This document shows positions 16,331 to 28,519 of a stretch of 64,000 nt of DNA, one piece after another. Under the pieces are notes generated by a model. That model saw only the letters and a program-made list of their open reading frames with translations. It was not told where the DNA came from and searched no databases. Source of the stretch: Adineta vaga (taxonomy: Eukaryota > Rotifera); contig CP075496.1 in assembly GCA_021613535.1 (NCBI GenBank), positions 14,570,001-14,634,000 of the forward strand, given 5' to 3'. Each line of letters starts with the position of its first letter. The first letter of the stretch is position 1. The translations under genes were made by a program, and so were the position numbers.

Positions 16331-18051
16331 ATGGCCGAAAAATCAATTGAATCTTTATCTAATAAAGTAAATTATAAACTGAATTTTTTTTTAATAAAAT
16401 TATCAAATCTTCTTGTTGTAGATTATGTTTGGTCGATTATGTGAAGAAGCACAAAGAAAAAATCCTGCTGATGAAGAAGGTGATCAACAGGAAAAACTAA
16501 CGATGTTAGTACGATTTGTCAATGAAAATGTTGTATCTTCATTTTTCAATCAATATAAAAATTATGGTAGACAGAAAATATTTTACTATCATATAATCTA
16601 GATCTTTTTGTAGGTTTGATAAAGTTTATAATGAAGATCTGAATTGCTGTCAAAACGTCGAAAATCAAAAGATCGAAATTAAAAATATCGAATTTCAATA
16701 TGTCGAAAAAGTCAAATCTCGAAGGGCTCTAAAATTTCGAAAATGCATTATTTCAGAAGAAAGGCATACCATTCTGGCAACATTACATTATTTCACATAG
16801 GTTTTCTCAGCAATTAAAAAATTCTTTTTATCCGTTCACTTTTACTGCCTATTTTAAAAAGTAATACTTTGTTTATTTTTCTTTATATTATATTTCTTGT
16901 ATTTATAGCGGGGGACTGCAGTTGCATTTATTATTTTCTTTCTACTGATACAAGTACATCATAGTCCTTCTATTGTGTCTCACAATTTTAAACTCGTCAA
17001 AGATGACACAACACGTTGAAGCTGGGTGTGGATGAAGCTGTTTAATACTTAAAGCAACACTCACACCTACCCACCCTCAACGCCATCATCCTCGCCGTCA
17101 CCGTCACCCTCAATCAGATATGAGGCACTCAAATGCTTTCTTATTCCAATAATATCTTTAATTTCAAACTATTAACGTTTTTTCGAACATCATGTATTTC
17201 GAGATTTTCATTTTCTAAATAGGGATTTTTCGATATACCACATTTTCGAGATTTTGTCCGTTCGAAATCTTTTTTTTCTGCTATGTTTTTCGGGATTTTT
17301 TTTTCGAGATTTTTTCCTTTCGATCTTTTGACACAATACCGAAGATCTAGATAAAAATGTTTGTATTTTTAATAATGTATTCAAAAGATATCAATTAATT
17401 TTTTTTAATTAGAATCCATTTGTTCAACAAAATCAATTAAATCTTGAAAAATATGGAAAATGTCTTTATTTTGATGAATTACAAAATGTTCTTGAAGAAA
17501 ATGTCTTATTAGTTTGTCAAGAAACATATAATTATTTGTGTAATTGGTCGATTATTATGGCGCATGATGATGTAAATATTTTTTATTTATTTGAAATTCA
17601 TTCAAAAGAATTTTTCTAGGAATATATTGGTATGGCACGTGTCTGTAATCAAGCACTTATAATTCAATTTATTTTGAATTTGGTCAAAGATGATAATAAG
17701 AAGAATTCAAACAAATGTATCAAAACATTTTTTGAAAGGTTAGGTATTTATTTTTTTAATTAGAAAATAAACAAATTTTTTTTTATTAGAATATTAACAG
17801 ATGAAAATTATCAAGAAGAATTTCGTGAACAACTTCGTATGTTGGAACATCGTGTCGATAAAGATGCACAAGAAACTTTATTCCCTTTTCTGAAAGAAAG
17901 AGTTATATGCTTCTTAAATAGGGTCGTTGAAATGCTTAAAGTTTGTTTGTTTGTCCAAGCCAATCGGGTCAAAGCAGCGTATAAATCGATGAAAACTTAC
18001 CCGATCATCGGACAACGATTCGTCATATGTAATCGAGATCGAGGAATATGA
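16331..18051 (+). pseudogene. Cdc37-like Hsp90 co-chaperone gene, interrupted by a 700-bp element
   Basis: Cdc37 proteins load kinases onto Hsp90. Exons 17413-17571, 17620-17738 and 17790-18051 join in phase and match the central Cdc37 domain. ENVLLVCQETYNYL corresponds to DNVHLVCEETANYL of animal Cdc37, ALIIQFILNLVK to a VMQFILELAK-type helix, and IKTFFERILTDENYQEEF to FRQFFTKIKTADRQYMEG. The start is the ATG at 16331; exons 16331-16366 and 16422-16566 give MAEKSIESLSNK and then an acidic, helical segment without the usual Cdc37 N-terminal signature. Exon 2 ends in phase 1 but the 17413 exon needs phase 0, so a small exon is missing between them. A coding-like FDKVYNEDLDKN stretch there is split by the element at 16641-17340. 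The C-terminus also ends early and differently from Cdc37. It is probably a disabled or diverged paralogue. Confidence 0.6.
16641..17340. mobile_element. 700-bp hAT-like MITE with 8-bp target duplication
   Basis: It is flanked by perfect 8-base duplications GAAGATCT (16633-16640 and 17341-17348). The termini are imperfect inverted repeats: GAATTGCTGTCAAAACGTCG at the left, and the inverse of the right end reads GGTATTGTGTCAAAAGATCG. Both subterminal zones are packed with TCGAAA/TTTCGA words. No transposase ORF. An 8-bp duplication is the hAT hallmark. Confidence 0.85.
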
Positions 18052-19776
18052 ATCTTGGGTTCCTTTCCCAAAAATATTTTTCTATGAACCATAATTAATT
18101 GATTGTTATTTCTTATTTGTCTAATCCAGTCAGATTGCAGCAATATAGAAATTCATGAAAATTTACTAATAATCATCTTTATATGATTTACTCAAAAGTA
18201 ATCGAAGCCGAGGATTTCAAATCTGATGTTAGCTTTTCATAATTCTAATCAATTATTATAATTATTGCGAAATTGAAAATAACCTGTTATTAAGCATAAA
18301 AGAAAAAATTCTGACTATGAATTCTTTAATAAAGCTACTGAGTTCATTGAAGAAATGTTTTTTCAGTAGAAGTCGAGGGTGTGGGTCTGCAAGGGGGAAA
18401 AAGTGGATCCTGGATACCCAAATCCTATCAAAATTTCGGGCCCTCGTGGCTCCCCATAAATCCTGGCATCTCAAAAAAGCTGACTCTCGTGAATCCTGAA
18501 AGATACTCTTGGGTTATCATTGGTCATCATGAACTATGAGGATCCAGGATCCGCCTTTTCCCCTTGTGTGGATCTATGTATGTGCGTACTCTGTCAAGGA
18601 ACATTTACACCCACACCTTATTCCTTCCACAGAAAGGAGCGTCATATGGAAAAAAGTTTCTGTGCGCTTTTGTGCCAGTGTCAAAGGTCAAAAAACCATT
18701 TTCTTCAAGACTGTCTTAAACATCGGAAACCGAGAGTAGATTAAGAGTAGGATGATAGATAGGTGGGGTCAATGTGAAGGATCAAGGGTTAAAAGTTAAA
18801 GGCTGCACAAGATCAAAATATTGCTCTACCCTTTAGTACGAGCTTTCGATAGATATAATATGAGATTACAATCAGTAGTCGGTCGTTATTTATTCATAAA
18901 ATCATTAAAAGTTTAGTAATATTGAAATAGAAACTATTGATCATTCTAGAGATGATAATTCAATAAATGAACAAATAGGTAGAATCGAACCCGTAGCAGG
19001 TTTGAGAAAAATAAAGCACAGTAAAATTTGTCTAGTTTGAACACTATTGGAATCAATGAAAAACGTAAGGGAATAAGCAAATCATATAAGAACATCTTAG
19101 AGATACGATGGCATAGACATGAAACAGTCTCAGTTAATTCGGTGAGAGTCAGACTCGAACTTAGTTTATACTTTCATGTGTTTTCTTGTGCTTTTGAGAA
19201 TATTTGATACACCACCAATTGTTCATACAAGAAATTTATCTCACACATCACGATAAGATGAACCGGCTTTGTTTTCTTCAATTCAATTAATTTTCTTGTT
19301 AAGATCTTTAAGGATAGACGTATTTGAAATAAAAATTGCCTTACGTCGAACTAATAGAATGAAATTAGTTTATAAGGGTATGGAGCGTGAGCGTGAAAAG
19401 TACAGACTATCGGTATCTACCCTCAAAGATTTCCTTTTCAAATTGAACTTTTGTTGAATATCACGTGCAAAAATATCCTTTCTTAAAACGAACTCTTTTT
19501 TAAAACTCAAAAAACTACTAATGAAAAATACGTATCTTGAGTCTATACTGACACTGATAATCATACATGTCAAACGAAACTCCACTCAATACATACGTTA
19601 ACGCCATCTTTCTGCATATACAAACTATTCGCTCTTGTTGAAATCGTCAGATTTCATTCTCTTTTTCGAATAACAAAAATACAATACTATCAGTAAAGTG
19701 AATTTCTTTACATAACAAACAAAATATACTCAATAGCTTGTATTCTCAACAAACTTTTGTGGAATTTAAAGCGAAT
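18052..19776. other. Intergenic between the Cdc37-like relic and the F-box/LRR gene
   Basis: 18375-18740 is less AT-rich than its surroundings, with repeated ATCCTGG/GGATCC words; overlapping open frames there show no known motif and may be part of an old element. The rest is AT-rich without supportable genes. Confidence 0.4.
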
Positions 19777-22700
19777 ATGTACACATTTTCAACATTACCG
19801 ATTGAACTCGTCTATCGAATTTTGGATCATCTGTCTGGTTTTACACTATTTTGTTCAATGCAAAATGTTTGCCAACGTTTTAATCAAATTCTGAACATTT
19901 ATCATCGATATGAAGTAAGTTTCCAAAGTGCTTTACCTATTTTATCATCTGCTCAAGCACACATGTGTCTTGCAATATCTAAATTAATCAGTTTACTCAA
20001 AGAAAAAACAAATTTCACAATTCCAAAGCAATTTCCACGAGTCAAACAAACACAACATTGACTCATGCTATTAAAACAACCTTTCTTCTCCCTGTTCTTT
20101 ACTATCTATGCGCATAGAATATACATCTTATTAAACGTGCACTCATGTGCCGCACAACAATAAATCCGCAGCATTAAAACATCTTTCTCCTTTCAACCAA
20201 ATGTCACTATTGCAACTCTTAAACAATTCCACAACTATCTCTGACACCCACCGAACAAAATAAACTGAACTGTTTTATATTCTACCCCGACTCCATACGA
20301 TCTTTCGCAATCCAAATCTAAAAATAACAATCCAAAACCATTCGAAATCAACAAGTATCACAACCTTCAGTACAGTACTCACTCCACTCATTCGACGATT
20401 CGAACATTAACTCAGTAATAATCAGACAAGCACCGATTTCTCTTTTCACTCCATGAAACCAGATCGAACACTTTCACACACTACAGCCACACCTCTTGTA
20501 TAATCCTATATCTAATTGAAGAACCTTACTCTAAAGTTCCGATTTCTTTACTCACATTGTCGAAAGGAATATTCTATACATAGACACTCACCGCACTAGA
20601 TCTCGGGTACAATCAAATCGGCCATCAAGGGGCACAACATATTGGTGATGCCTTGCGAACAAATACGGTAATATTTATTCGCTCTTGTCCTGATTAACAC
20701 ATCCATGCTCTCTCTCCTCTATAGACACTTAACACACTAAATCTCGAGAACAATGGAATCGGCGATCAAGGAGCACAACATATTTGTGGTGCCTTGCGAA
20801 TAAACACGGTAATATTTATTCGCTCTTGTCCTAATTGACACATCGATGCTCTCTCTCCTCTATAGACACTCAGCACGCTAGATATCGGGGGTAATCAAAT
20901 CGGCCATCAAGGAGCACAACATATTGGTGATGCCTTGCGAATAAACACGGTAATATTCATTCGCTCTTGTCCTAATTGACACATCGATGCTCTCTCTGCT
21001 CTATAGACACTTAACACACTAAATCTCGAGAACAATGGAATCGGCGATCAAGGAGCACAACATATTTGTGGTGCCTTGCGAATAAACACGGTAATATTTA
21101 TTCGCTCTTGTCCTAATTGACACATCGATGCTCTCTCTCCTCTATAGACACTCAGCACGCTAGATATCGGGGGTAATCAAATCGGCCATCAAGGAGCACA
21201 ACATATTGGTGATGCCTTGCGAATAAACACAGTAATATTCATTCGCTCTTGTCCTAATTGACACATCTATGCTTTCTCTCCTCTATAGACACTCAACACA
21301 CTAAATCTCGAGAACAATGGAATCGGCGATCAAGGAGCACAACATATTGGTGATGCCTTGCGAACAAACACGGTAGTACTCATTTGCTCTTGACCTAATT
21401 GACACATCCATACTCTCTCTGCTATGTAGACACTCACCACACTAAATCTAAAGGACAATGAAATCGGTGATCAAGGAGCACAACATATTGGTGATGCCTT
21501 GCGAACAGATACGGTAATATTCATTCGCTCTTGTCCTGATTGACACATCCATGCTTTCTCTCCTCTATAGACACTTAACACACTAAATCTCGAGAAAAAT
21601 GGAATCGGCGATCAAGGAGCACAACATATTGGTGGTGCCTTGCGAACAAATACGGTAATATTTATTCGCTCTTGTCCTGATTAACACATCCATGCTCTCT
21701 CTCCTCTATAGACACTCAACACACTAAATCTCCGATACAATCGAATCGGCGATCAAGGAGCACAACATATTGGTGGTGCCTTGCGAATAAACACGGTAAT
21801 ATTTATTCGCTCTTGTCCTAATTGACACATCGATGCTCTCTCTCCTCTATAGACACTCAACACACTAAATCTCGAGAACAATGGAATCGGCGATCAAGGA
21901 GCACAACATATCGGTGGTGCCTTGCGAATAAACACGGTAATATTTATTCGCTCTTGTCCTAATTGACACATCCATGCTCTCTCTGCTCTATAGACACTTA
22001 ACACACTAAATCTCCGATACAATCGAATCGGCCATCAAGGAGCACAACATATTGGTGATGCCTTGCGAACAAATACGGTAATATTTATTCGCTCTTGTCC
22101 TGATTGACACATCCATGCTGTCTCTCCTCTATAGACACTCAGCACGCTAGATATCGGGGGTAATCAAATCGGCCATCAAGCAGCACAACGTATTGGTGAT
22201 GCCTTGCGAATAAACACAGTAATATTCATTCGCTCTTGTCCTAATTGACACATCTATGCTTTCTCTCCTCTATAGACACTCAACACACTAAATCTCGAGA
22301 ACAATGGAATCGGCGTTCAAGAAGCACAACATATTGGTGATGCCTTGCGAATAAACACGGTAATATTTATTCGCTCTTGTCCTGATTGACACATCCATGC
22401 TCTCTCTCCTCTATAGACACTCAGCACGCTGGATATCGGGGGTAATCAAATCGGCCATCAAGGAGCACAACATATTGGTGGTGCCTTGCGAATAAACACA
22501 GTAATATTCATTCGCTCTTGTCCTAATTGACACATCGATGCTCTCTCTCCTCTATAGACACTGACCACACTAAGTCTGCGATACAATCAAATCGGCGATC
22601 AAGGAGCACAACATATTGGTGATGCCTTGCGAATAAACACAGTAATATTCATTTGCTCTTGTCCTAATTGACACATCGATGCTCTCTCTCCTCTATAGAC

Positions 22701-23355
22701 ACTGACCACACTAAATCTGCGATACAATCGAATCGGCAATCAAGGAGCACAACATATTGGTGATGCCTTGCGAATAAACACAGTAATATTCATTCGCTCT
22801 TGTCCTGATTGACACATCCATACTCTCTCTGCTATGTAGACACTCACCACACTAAATCTGAAGGACAATGAAATCGGTGATCAAGGAGCACAACATATTG
22901 GTGATGCCTTGCGAACAGATACGGTAATATTCATTCGCTCTTGTCCTGATTGACACATCCATGCTCTCTCTCCTCTATAGACACTTAACACACTAAATCT
23001 CGAGAACAATGGAATCGGCCATCAAGGAGCACAACATATTGGTGATGCCTTGCGAATAAACACGGTAATATTCATTCGCTCTTGTCGTGATTGACACATC
23101 CATGCTCTCTCTCCTCTATAGACACTCACCACATTAAATCTCCGATACAATCCAATCGGCGATCAAGGAGCACAACATATTGGTGATGCCTTGCGGACAA
23201 ACACGGTAATACTCATTTGCTCTTGACCCAATTGACACATCCATACTCTCTCTGCTATGTAGACACTCACCACACTAAATCTCGAGGACAATCAAATTGG
23301 TGCTCAAGAAAGAAAGTATCTCCGAAATACTTTTGGAAATAGGTTAACGTTGTAG
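19777..23355 (+). CDS. F-box protein with 20 LRR exons
   Basis: The start is the ATG at 19777; an in-frame TTG lies upstream but no earlier ATG. Exon 1 (19777-19914) encodes an F-box, FSTLPIELVYRILDHLSG, and ends in phase 0 at GTAAGT. From 20584 there follow 20 exons, each starting ACACT. Nineteen are 84 nt and encode one 28-residue ribonuclease-inhibitor-type LRR of the form TLxxLxLxxNxIGxxGAQHI. The last (23263-23355) is diverged and ends in TAG. All introns are 57 nt. If exon 1 splices directly to 20584 (a 669-nt intron) the product is 608 residues. That join is inference, and there could be another exon in between. The F-box should dock to Skp1 and the LRR superhelix bind a partner. No repeat has a stop. 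Confidence 0.8.
20584..23355 (+). repeat. Exactly periodic 141-bp exon-intron array (20 units)
   Basis: Exon starts are at 20584, 20725, 20866, 21007 and so on every 141 bases up to 23263, with no exception. Each unit is an 84-nt exon and a 57-nt intron, and the intron (GTAATATT ... CTCTCTCCTCTATAG) is as conserved between units as the exon. Different unit variants (CTCGAGAACAATGG, ATCGGGGGTAATC, CTCCGATACAATC, CTGAAGGACAATG) recur in patterns along the array. Confidence 0.95.
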
Positions 23356-25849
23356 TTGGGATTCGAGGAACATTGTTTTTTAGTTCTCTTTTCTGGAGAA
23401 TTGTTTTAGAGGAAACCGATGTGGTGAGGAATGAATACACAGTGTGCTTCGAAGTCGTATTGATCGTACAATAACGTGTTTTGTTTTAAGCTCTTGATTT
23501 CCGGCCGTGAGAGATGTGTCTATGATCTAAGTTGTTGATTTGTGTATGTCCGAGATAGCGAAATCGCATGTTTGAAATGCACTATAATTTATTAGTTGAA
23601 GTTTGATGGGTATCATATGATATTTTGTGAAAGTGTCTATTCTTAATATAATGTCTTCTGAAAATTTTTCAATAGTGGAAAGGTTATAAAGAAGAAGGAC
23701 GACCGTTGATGCGTCTTATGAGCCTTTTAATGGGTCCGCTGCATTTATTCCCATCGCTGATCTAGTAGGAACGACTGGGAAATTATTTCTTAAACATTCT
23801 GTTGTGCGTGAAAACGTAGCAAAATATTCTTTCGAACTTTATTTTGAATATTTCTCATAATAGAGAGTTGGGGTTGACGGCAAGATAAAGTGGATGACGA
23901 GTTTGACAACTTTATTTAGTTGCTTCTTTGATTTGACGTTTGATGTCTAATGATAGAAAAATGTTTTGTATTCGTACATCTTTCAAGATAAAAAAGAAAG
24001 TTTTAGAGAAAGGAGTGTATCTCAGTCTCAACAAACTAATGTGTAGAGACACAATTAAGGATATAAATCGCATCTGGATGCAGCTTCCGATATATTTGAG
24101 TGTCAATGAAAGACGGCGAAATGCACTTGTAAACACAAAGAGTGTTTCATGTTTACATAGTGACCCGTACTTATAGTCCCTTCCTATTCATTATCATTCT
24201 GAGAATCACAAGAGTATGATAAATTCGCGAGTGGTAAAGTCGTTCTGTCTTAAGTTTACACATATTTCTTTTTGAATATATTCAGCATCGGTGTCGATGA
24301 AACCGGCTATACTAGATCTATCGAAGTTTTTCATGCTGTGTATTCAAATAATTACACATGATAATGAACATTTAGTTGTTGAATGTACACCCAAAATAGT
24401 TTCTTTATCTAATATGACGATTTTGTTTATTTGAGAAATCAATGTGAACTGCCTTTCTGAATTCATCGATTGTGATGAAGATTCTTCTAAAATACACCAT
24501 CGACGCATGTATCATGACATTTGTTTCATTGAACCAATGGCATATTGATCACTGACTTTTTGACTATGAATATATTGATGAAGTATATAATTGTCATATT
24601 TACACTAAATGGAAATTTTCTTCCATATAATATTGGTATTTTAACAAAGATAGGATTATATCTGACATGAATTAACAAATAATATCTAACATTAGTCGAA
24701 CAGAGATAACAAAATTAATGATAAACTTTGTTTGATTTGATTTAATCAATTTTGATTGCAATGCTCTAAATATATTTGTAAAAAATATCGAATTCGTATA
24801 ATAGTTACCTATAACCTTTGAACAATTTCACAGCATCCAAACAACGAGAATTCAAACGAGTGTTGCATCATAACCAAGATAAAAATGAAGACATTATCAA
24901 ACGTCATTCGAAAGACGAACTTGTAAATTTTAAAATAATCGATTGTAAACGGATATTATCCATTGTCATAATTAGGTAAATAACTATTGAATCCATACAA
25001 AAATTCAATAAACTCTTTTTCTTTTTTTTTAATACTTGATGTTTCCGGATAGAAACTTTGTCTTCTATCAGAAAACATATACATTTTGACCAAAATTATA
25101 GAGTATATGCTTGTTTGTTCTTTTTTCAGTGTTTTAAATTCTAATGAAAACAAATAATAATGTTGATGTCTTGCGTAGAAGAAGTTTTTCTTTTCTACTT
25201 TCATGGCAAAAGAGATAAAAAAAAACTTCCATATTTAGACTTACGAAATGAGAACAAAATTAAAAATGAACATTCCGTAAATCTCATCTATATTTCTACT
25301 CATTTTGTTTCTTATTTATAGACAAGCAAAAATTTATTAGAGCAACTCTATTTTCATTTAATTATCATAAGTGTTCTAATCTTTTTTTGATCATTGTTTT
25401 TGAAGGTAATATTTGTTTAAAGCATCATGTGATATATCTTTCTCATTATCGTCTTTCGATAGATCCCTATTATTTTATTCTTCTATAGAATAATGTTGTC
25501 TATTGATTTATGTAAATCTAGGTTTACAATAGAAGACCTTCTAGAAAACTCGACTGTTTTTTTCGAAACCTATTTAATTCTCGTTTGATCGTATCTTACG
25601 TTAATATTACGAGAAACTATGTTTTATTTCAGATTCTCTCAACATTAAAAATCTATTGTGGAACACTTTCATATTATTTTCCTTCGACACAATTTGAGAT
25701 CAATTGCCTCTATACTTTCCGAAATATACACAATACATTATGACTTTCTCATATAGCTCAATGGAATATTCACTCGTTGATAATTCAATATATTGTAATC
25801 AATTGATTTGTTTATTATCGTGTGTTCCATAATTTCGTTATTTATCAGC
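23356..25849. other. Intergenic
   Basis: 3' flank of the F-box/LRR gene, then AT-rich sequence. A hydrophilic open stretch near 24835-24975 and short frames at 23912-24176 have no recognisable motif or splice context, so I do not call them. Confidence 0.4.
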
Positions 25850-26035
25850 AAATTTATTACGTCAATATGGTCCTACACAACCAAATTTATATGGCATGAT
25901 GTTGATTAATTTGACATATGCATCTTTTAAATTCAAATCCGAAGCAGTTGATATTTTTGAACAATTTTTTATCAATCATTTTCCTTCTATTGAAATTTTA
26001 TTCATCGCATCAGATATCAGATGCATGAAAGCCAA
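25850..26035 (+). pseudogene. Unrecognised coding-like fragment cut by a repeat
   Basis: After an AG the plus strand is open with NLLRQYGPTQPNLYGMMLIN, YASFKFKSEAVDIFEQFF and HFPSIEILFIASDIR. Composition and hydrophobic spacing look coding. The frame runs into a CTCTGAAAA-ended repeat at 26036. No other exons were found, and I do not recognise the family. Confidence 0.3.
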
Positions 26036-26160
26036 CTCTGAAAATAAAAAAGGAGTTTTCCAGAACCTTTTTGGGGGTTCGGCCCGCTGGTAAAATTCAG
26101 AATCCACAAAAAGTTTCTGGTTCATAGAGGGTTCTGTTAAAACCTAACAGAACTCTTCAT
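26036..26160 (+). repeat. CAGAACC-type repeat end
   Basis: It begins CTCTGAAAATAAAAAAGGAG, then CAGAACCTTTTTGGGGGTTC and further CAGAA/TTCTG dyads. The inverse of the right end of the 28075-28519 repeat begins CTCTGAAAAAAGAAAAGGAG, so the two are inverted ends of one family. Confidence 0.55.
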
Positions 26161-26240
26161 TATTCTATACAAAAATAAGGTTTAGTCTGACATAAAAGGT
26201 GTGTTAAATGGTTTTTCAGAAAATTATTTTCTCTTTATAT

Positions 26241-26466
26241 CTAGGTTGATTTGTACACATATTCCAGTGTTGCAAGTGCGTCTATTTATGCTAAGCTCTC
26301 AAATAGACCGAAAAAGTGAATTAAGCTATAGTCGAATCACGCTTTTTGCTTGCTGCCGATTGGCTCAATTCAGCCCCAACCTAATTCACTTTCTCAGTCT
26401 GTTTTTGACCTTGTAATATAAACAGACGCACTTGCAGTACTTGAATACGTGTACAAATCAACCTAG
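26241..26466. mobile_element. Hairpin MITE
   Basis: The left end CTAGGTTGATTTGTACACAT and the inverse of the right end CTAGGTTGATTTGTACACGT match, and the match continues through TGCAAGTGCGTCT for about 50 bases. AT lies on both sides (26239-26240, 26467-26468). It has no coding capacity. Confidence 0.75.
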
Positions 26467-26589
26467 ATAGAAAAAGAAAATCATTCTACTTTTGTTTCTA
26501 ATATCCCACTTACCATTTCTCTGCAATATAGATCGGTCTAAATATAGAAGAAGAAAATATTTAGTTTTCTATATAAAATGTAACTCACA

Positions 26590-26935
26590 TTTCGTTAGAC
26601 TTTCGATCTGAATCTAAATGACAATAGAAAATATTTAATCTAAAATTCAAAATATCACTCAACTTTAATCAGATATGGCTATGAACCGAAATGATAACAA
26701 TAAATATTTAACATATTGTTTTGAAAATAACTCATTTTTACCCACATATCTATACAAACCTAAATGATAATAGAGAATGTTTCATTTCATATTTGAAATA
26801 TTACTTACTCTTAATCAGATATCGATATGTACCAATATACAACAATAAGAAATATTTCATATGATATTTCAAATACAACTCACCTTTACTCACACATCAA
26901 TATGAACCTAAATGATAACACAATATTTAGTTTTT
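26590..26935. repeat. Degenerate ~85-bp tandem repeat
   Basis: Four or more worn copies share the order CAGATATSDATATGAACC, TAAATGATAACAATA, AATATTTMA, then AACTCACYTTTA. Copies differ by many substitutions and small indels. Confidence 0.55.
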
Positions 26936-28074
26936 CATTTTAAATATAATAACATAAACATTCTCGCTAAAAGCTATGACCTTCTCCATATCTGCTGCTA
27001 TCAGGGACTGATATTTAGTTTCGAAAGCTGTCCGAATAGAAAGAGGGATTGAACAAGTCGTATTGAATATATCTCTTGATAGCTTCTGAAAGACTTGAAA
27101 TCTGTGGATGAAATTCGATGTAGATTTCGATAACATTCTAAGAATATGAGTACTGCTTAAACCAAAAACAAAAGTTAGGTGTAGCAATTAAAAGAATTTT
27201 TTTTCGCGAACTTCAATCACAAAATGTTTTTGGTAAAAAGTCACCATTTGGGTCACTTATCATCTTTCATAGGTTTCATGCGGGACCCATGCTTTGAAGT
27301 TAAGTTTTCGAGTATTATAAAATCCTCAGTCCGTCCCTGTCTGCTAGACTCATTATATAAAGATATCTTTTATGCTCAAGGGTATACAAATACCCCTACA
27401 TACTATTAGTTGATGACTGCGTGATATCTCTACATAATTGAATAGAGAAACCGCTGAAAAAGATCATTTTATTTGTAAAGAATATTTTTAAAAGATTGAG
27501 CTCGGTGAAATGATAAACTTTTGAATAGTTCTTTAGTTCATTTCATCAGAGTTCATGGACTTGAGCTGATCAACTCCTACCCTCTATTGTTGACATAACA
27601 TATAAGTTATAGTTTGAGCTATATTAGAGTCGTTGTCTGTTAACTTGTAACTGACCTGAACATGATTTTGTTACATGTAAGTAATAAGAGAAAAAGCTCC
27701 CTCAGATTTGGATGACTGAAAAATTGCTTGGACTAATCATATACTGATAGTGGACTCCCACCATCGTCGATGCAAAACATTAAGTTGTTCAGTTCATACC
27801 TAAGATCGTTATTGACAACTTGAAATGGCCAAAGCATTTCCGTTTTTTGTTATGACAAAACTCAAAAGAGAAAAGAAAGTTATTAAATTGTTGTTGACTT
27901 GCATGAACAAACGAACGTATATACATTTTTTGAGTGTGTGACTCTCTTCTTCAGTTGAGGAAACTTACGATACTCCAACATTCACTGAGGCAGCTATATC
28001 AGTTTGCGGATTTTAGAAAAGAAACTTTACATTTAGTACCGTCAAAGGAAAAAATCTCTATGATTCAATATTAT
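26936..28074. other. Intergenic, repeat-rich
   Basis: No supportable gene. Short open frames at 26927-27409 and 27934-28074 lack motifs and splice structure. Confidence 0.4.
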
Positions 28075-28519
28075 CAAACCGAACCCTTTCCAACTGAGTA
28101 TTTTTGGGCAGAACCCTTTTGGTTCAAAATAAATAAAACAGAACTTTTTAGGGTTCGAGATTTAATAGGCAGAACCATTTCGGTTCCTTACAAGCCTGTT
28201 CATAAGCTTACATGGTTTCGGATTGGTACACAGAACTTTTTAAAGTTCTGCAGTTGTACTACCGTACCAACTGGATTCAGTTTCGTTTCGCGAAGGAGTT
28301 TTCAAAGTTCAGTAGAAAAATAACTAAACCTTCTGTAGTTTAAGGGATGACTGACAGAACTCTTTATAGTTTAGAATTGTCGGACAAAACCCTTTGCAGT
28401 TCAGAATTGTTGTCCAGAACCTTTCTTGGTTTCTCATATGTCATACAGAACTTTTTCTGGTTCTGGAGATGTTGCAGAACCCAAAAAGGTTTTGGAACAC
28501 TCCTTTTCTTTTTTCAGAG
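28075..28519. repeat. Array of CAGAACC...GGTTCTG dyads
   Basis: About ten short dyads of the type CAGAACCYTTTNGGTTC recur every 30-60 bases (for example near 28115, 28140, 28230, 28410, 28445 and 28475). The right end, read inversely, starts CTCTGAAAAAAGAAAAGGAG like the repeat at 26036. Open frames across it are by-products. Confidence 0.6.

Noticed and set aside
18262-18744. Several overlapping open frames on both strands
   Set aside because: They occupy a locally GC-richer patch with repeated ATCCTGG words; no known motif, and mutual overlap argues against real genes.
18960-19020. Possible tRNA-like GGTAGAATCGAACCC patch
   Set aside because: The T-loop-like word is not accompanied by acceptor, D-arm or anticodon-arm pairing; no tRNA could be folded by eye.
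19269-19585. Overlapping open frames just before the F-box/LRR gene
   Set aside because: Opposite-strand shadows of each other, Arg- and Ser-rich by composition, with no motif.
20584-23355. CRISPR-like array, because of its strict period
   Set aside because: The unit is 141 bp with a coding exon and a GT-AG intron and no unique spacers; it is an LRR exon array in an animal genome.
23912-24176. Two opposing open frames of 74-78 codons
   Set aside because: They are mutual shadows in AT-rich DNA without splice sites or recognisable domains.
24956-25204. 82-codon minus-strand frame
   Set aside because: It opens on a non-ATG codon stretch, is low in complexity and has no neighbouring exons.
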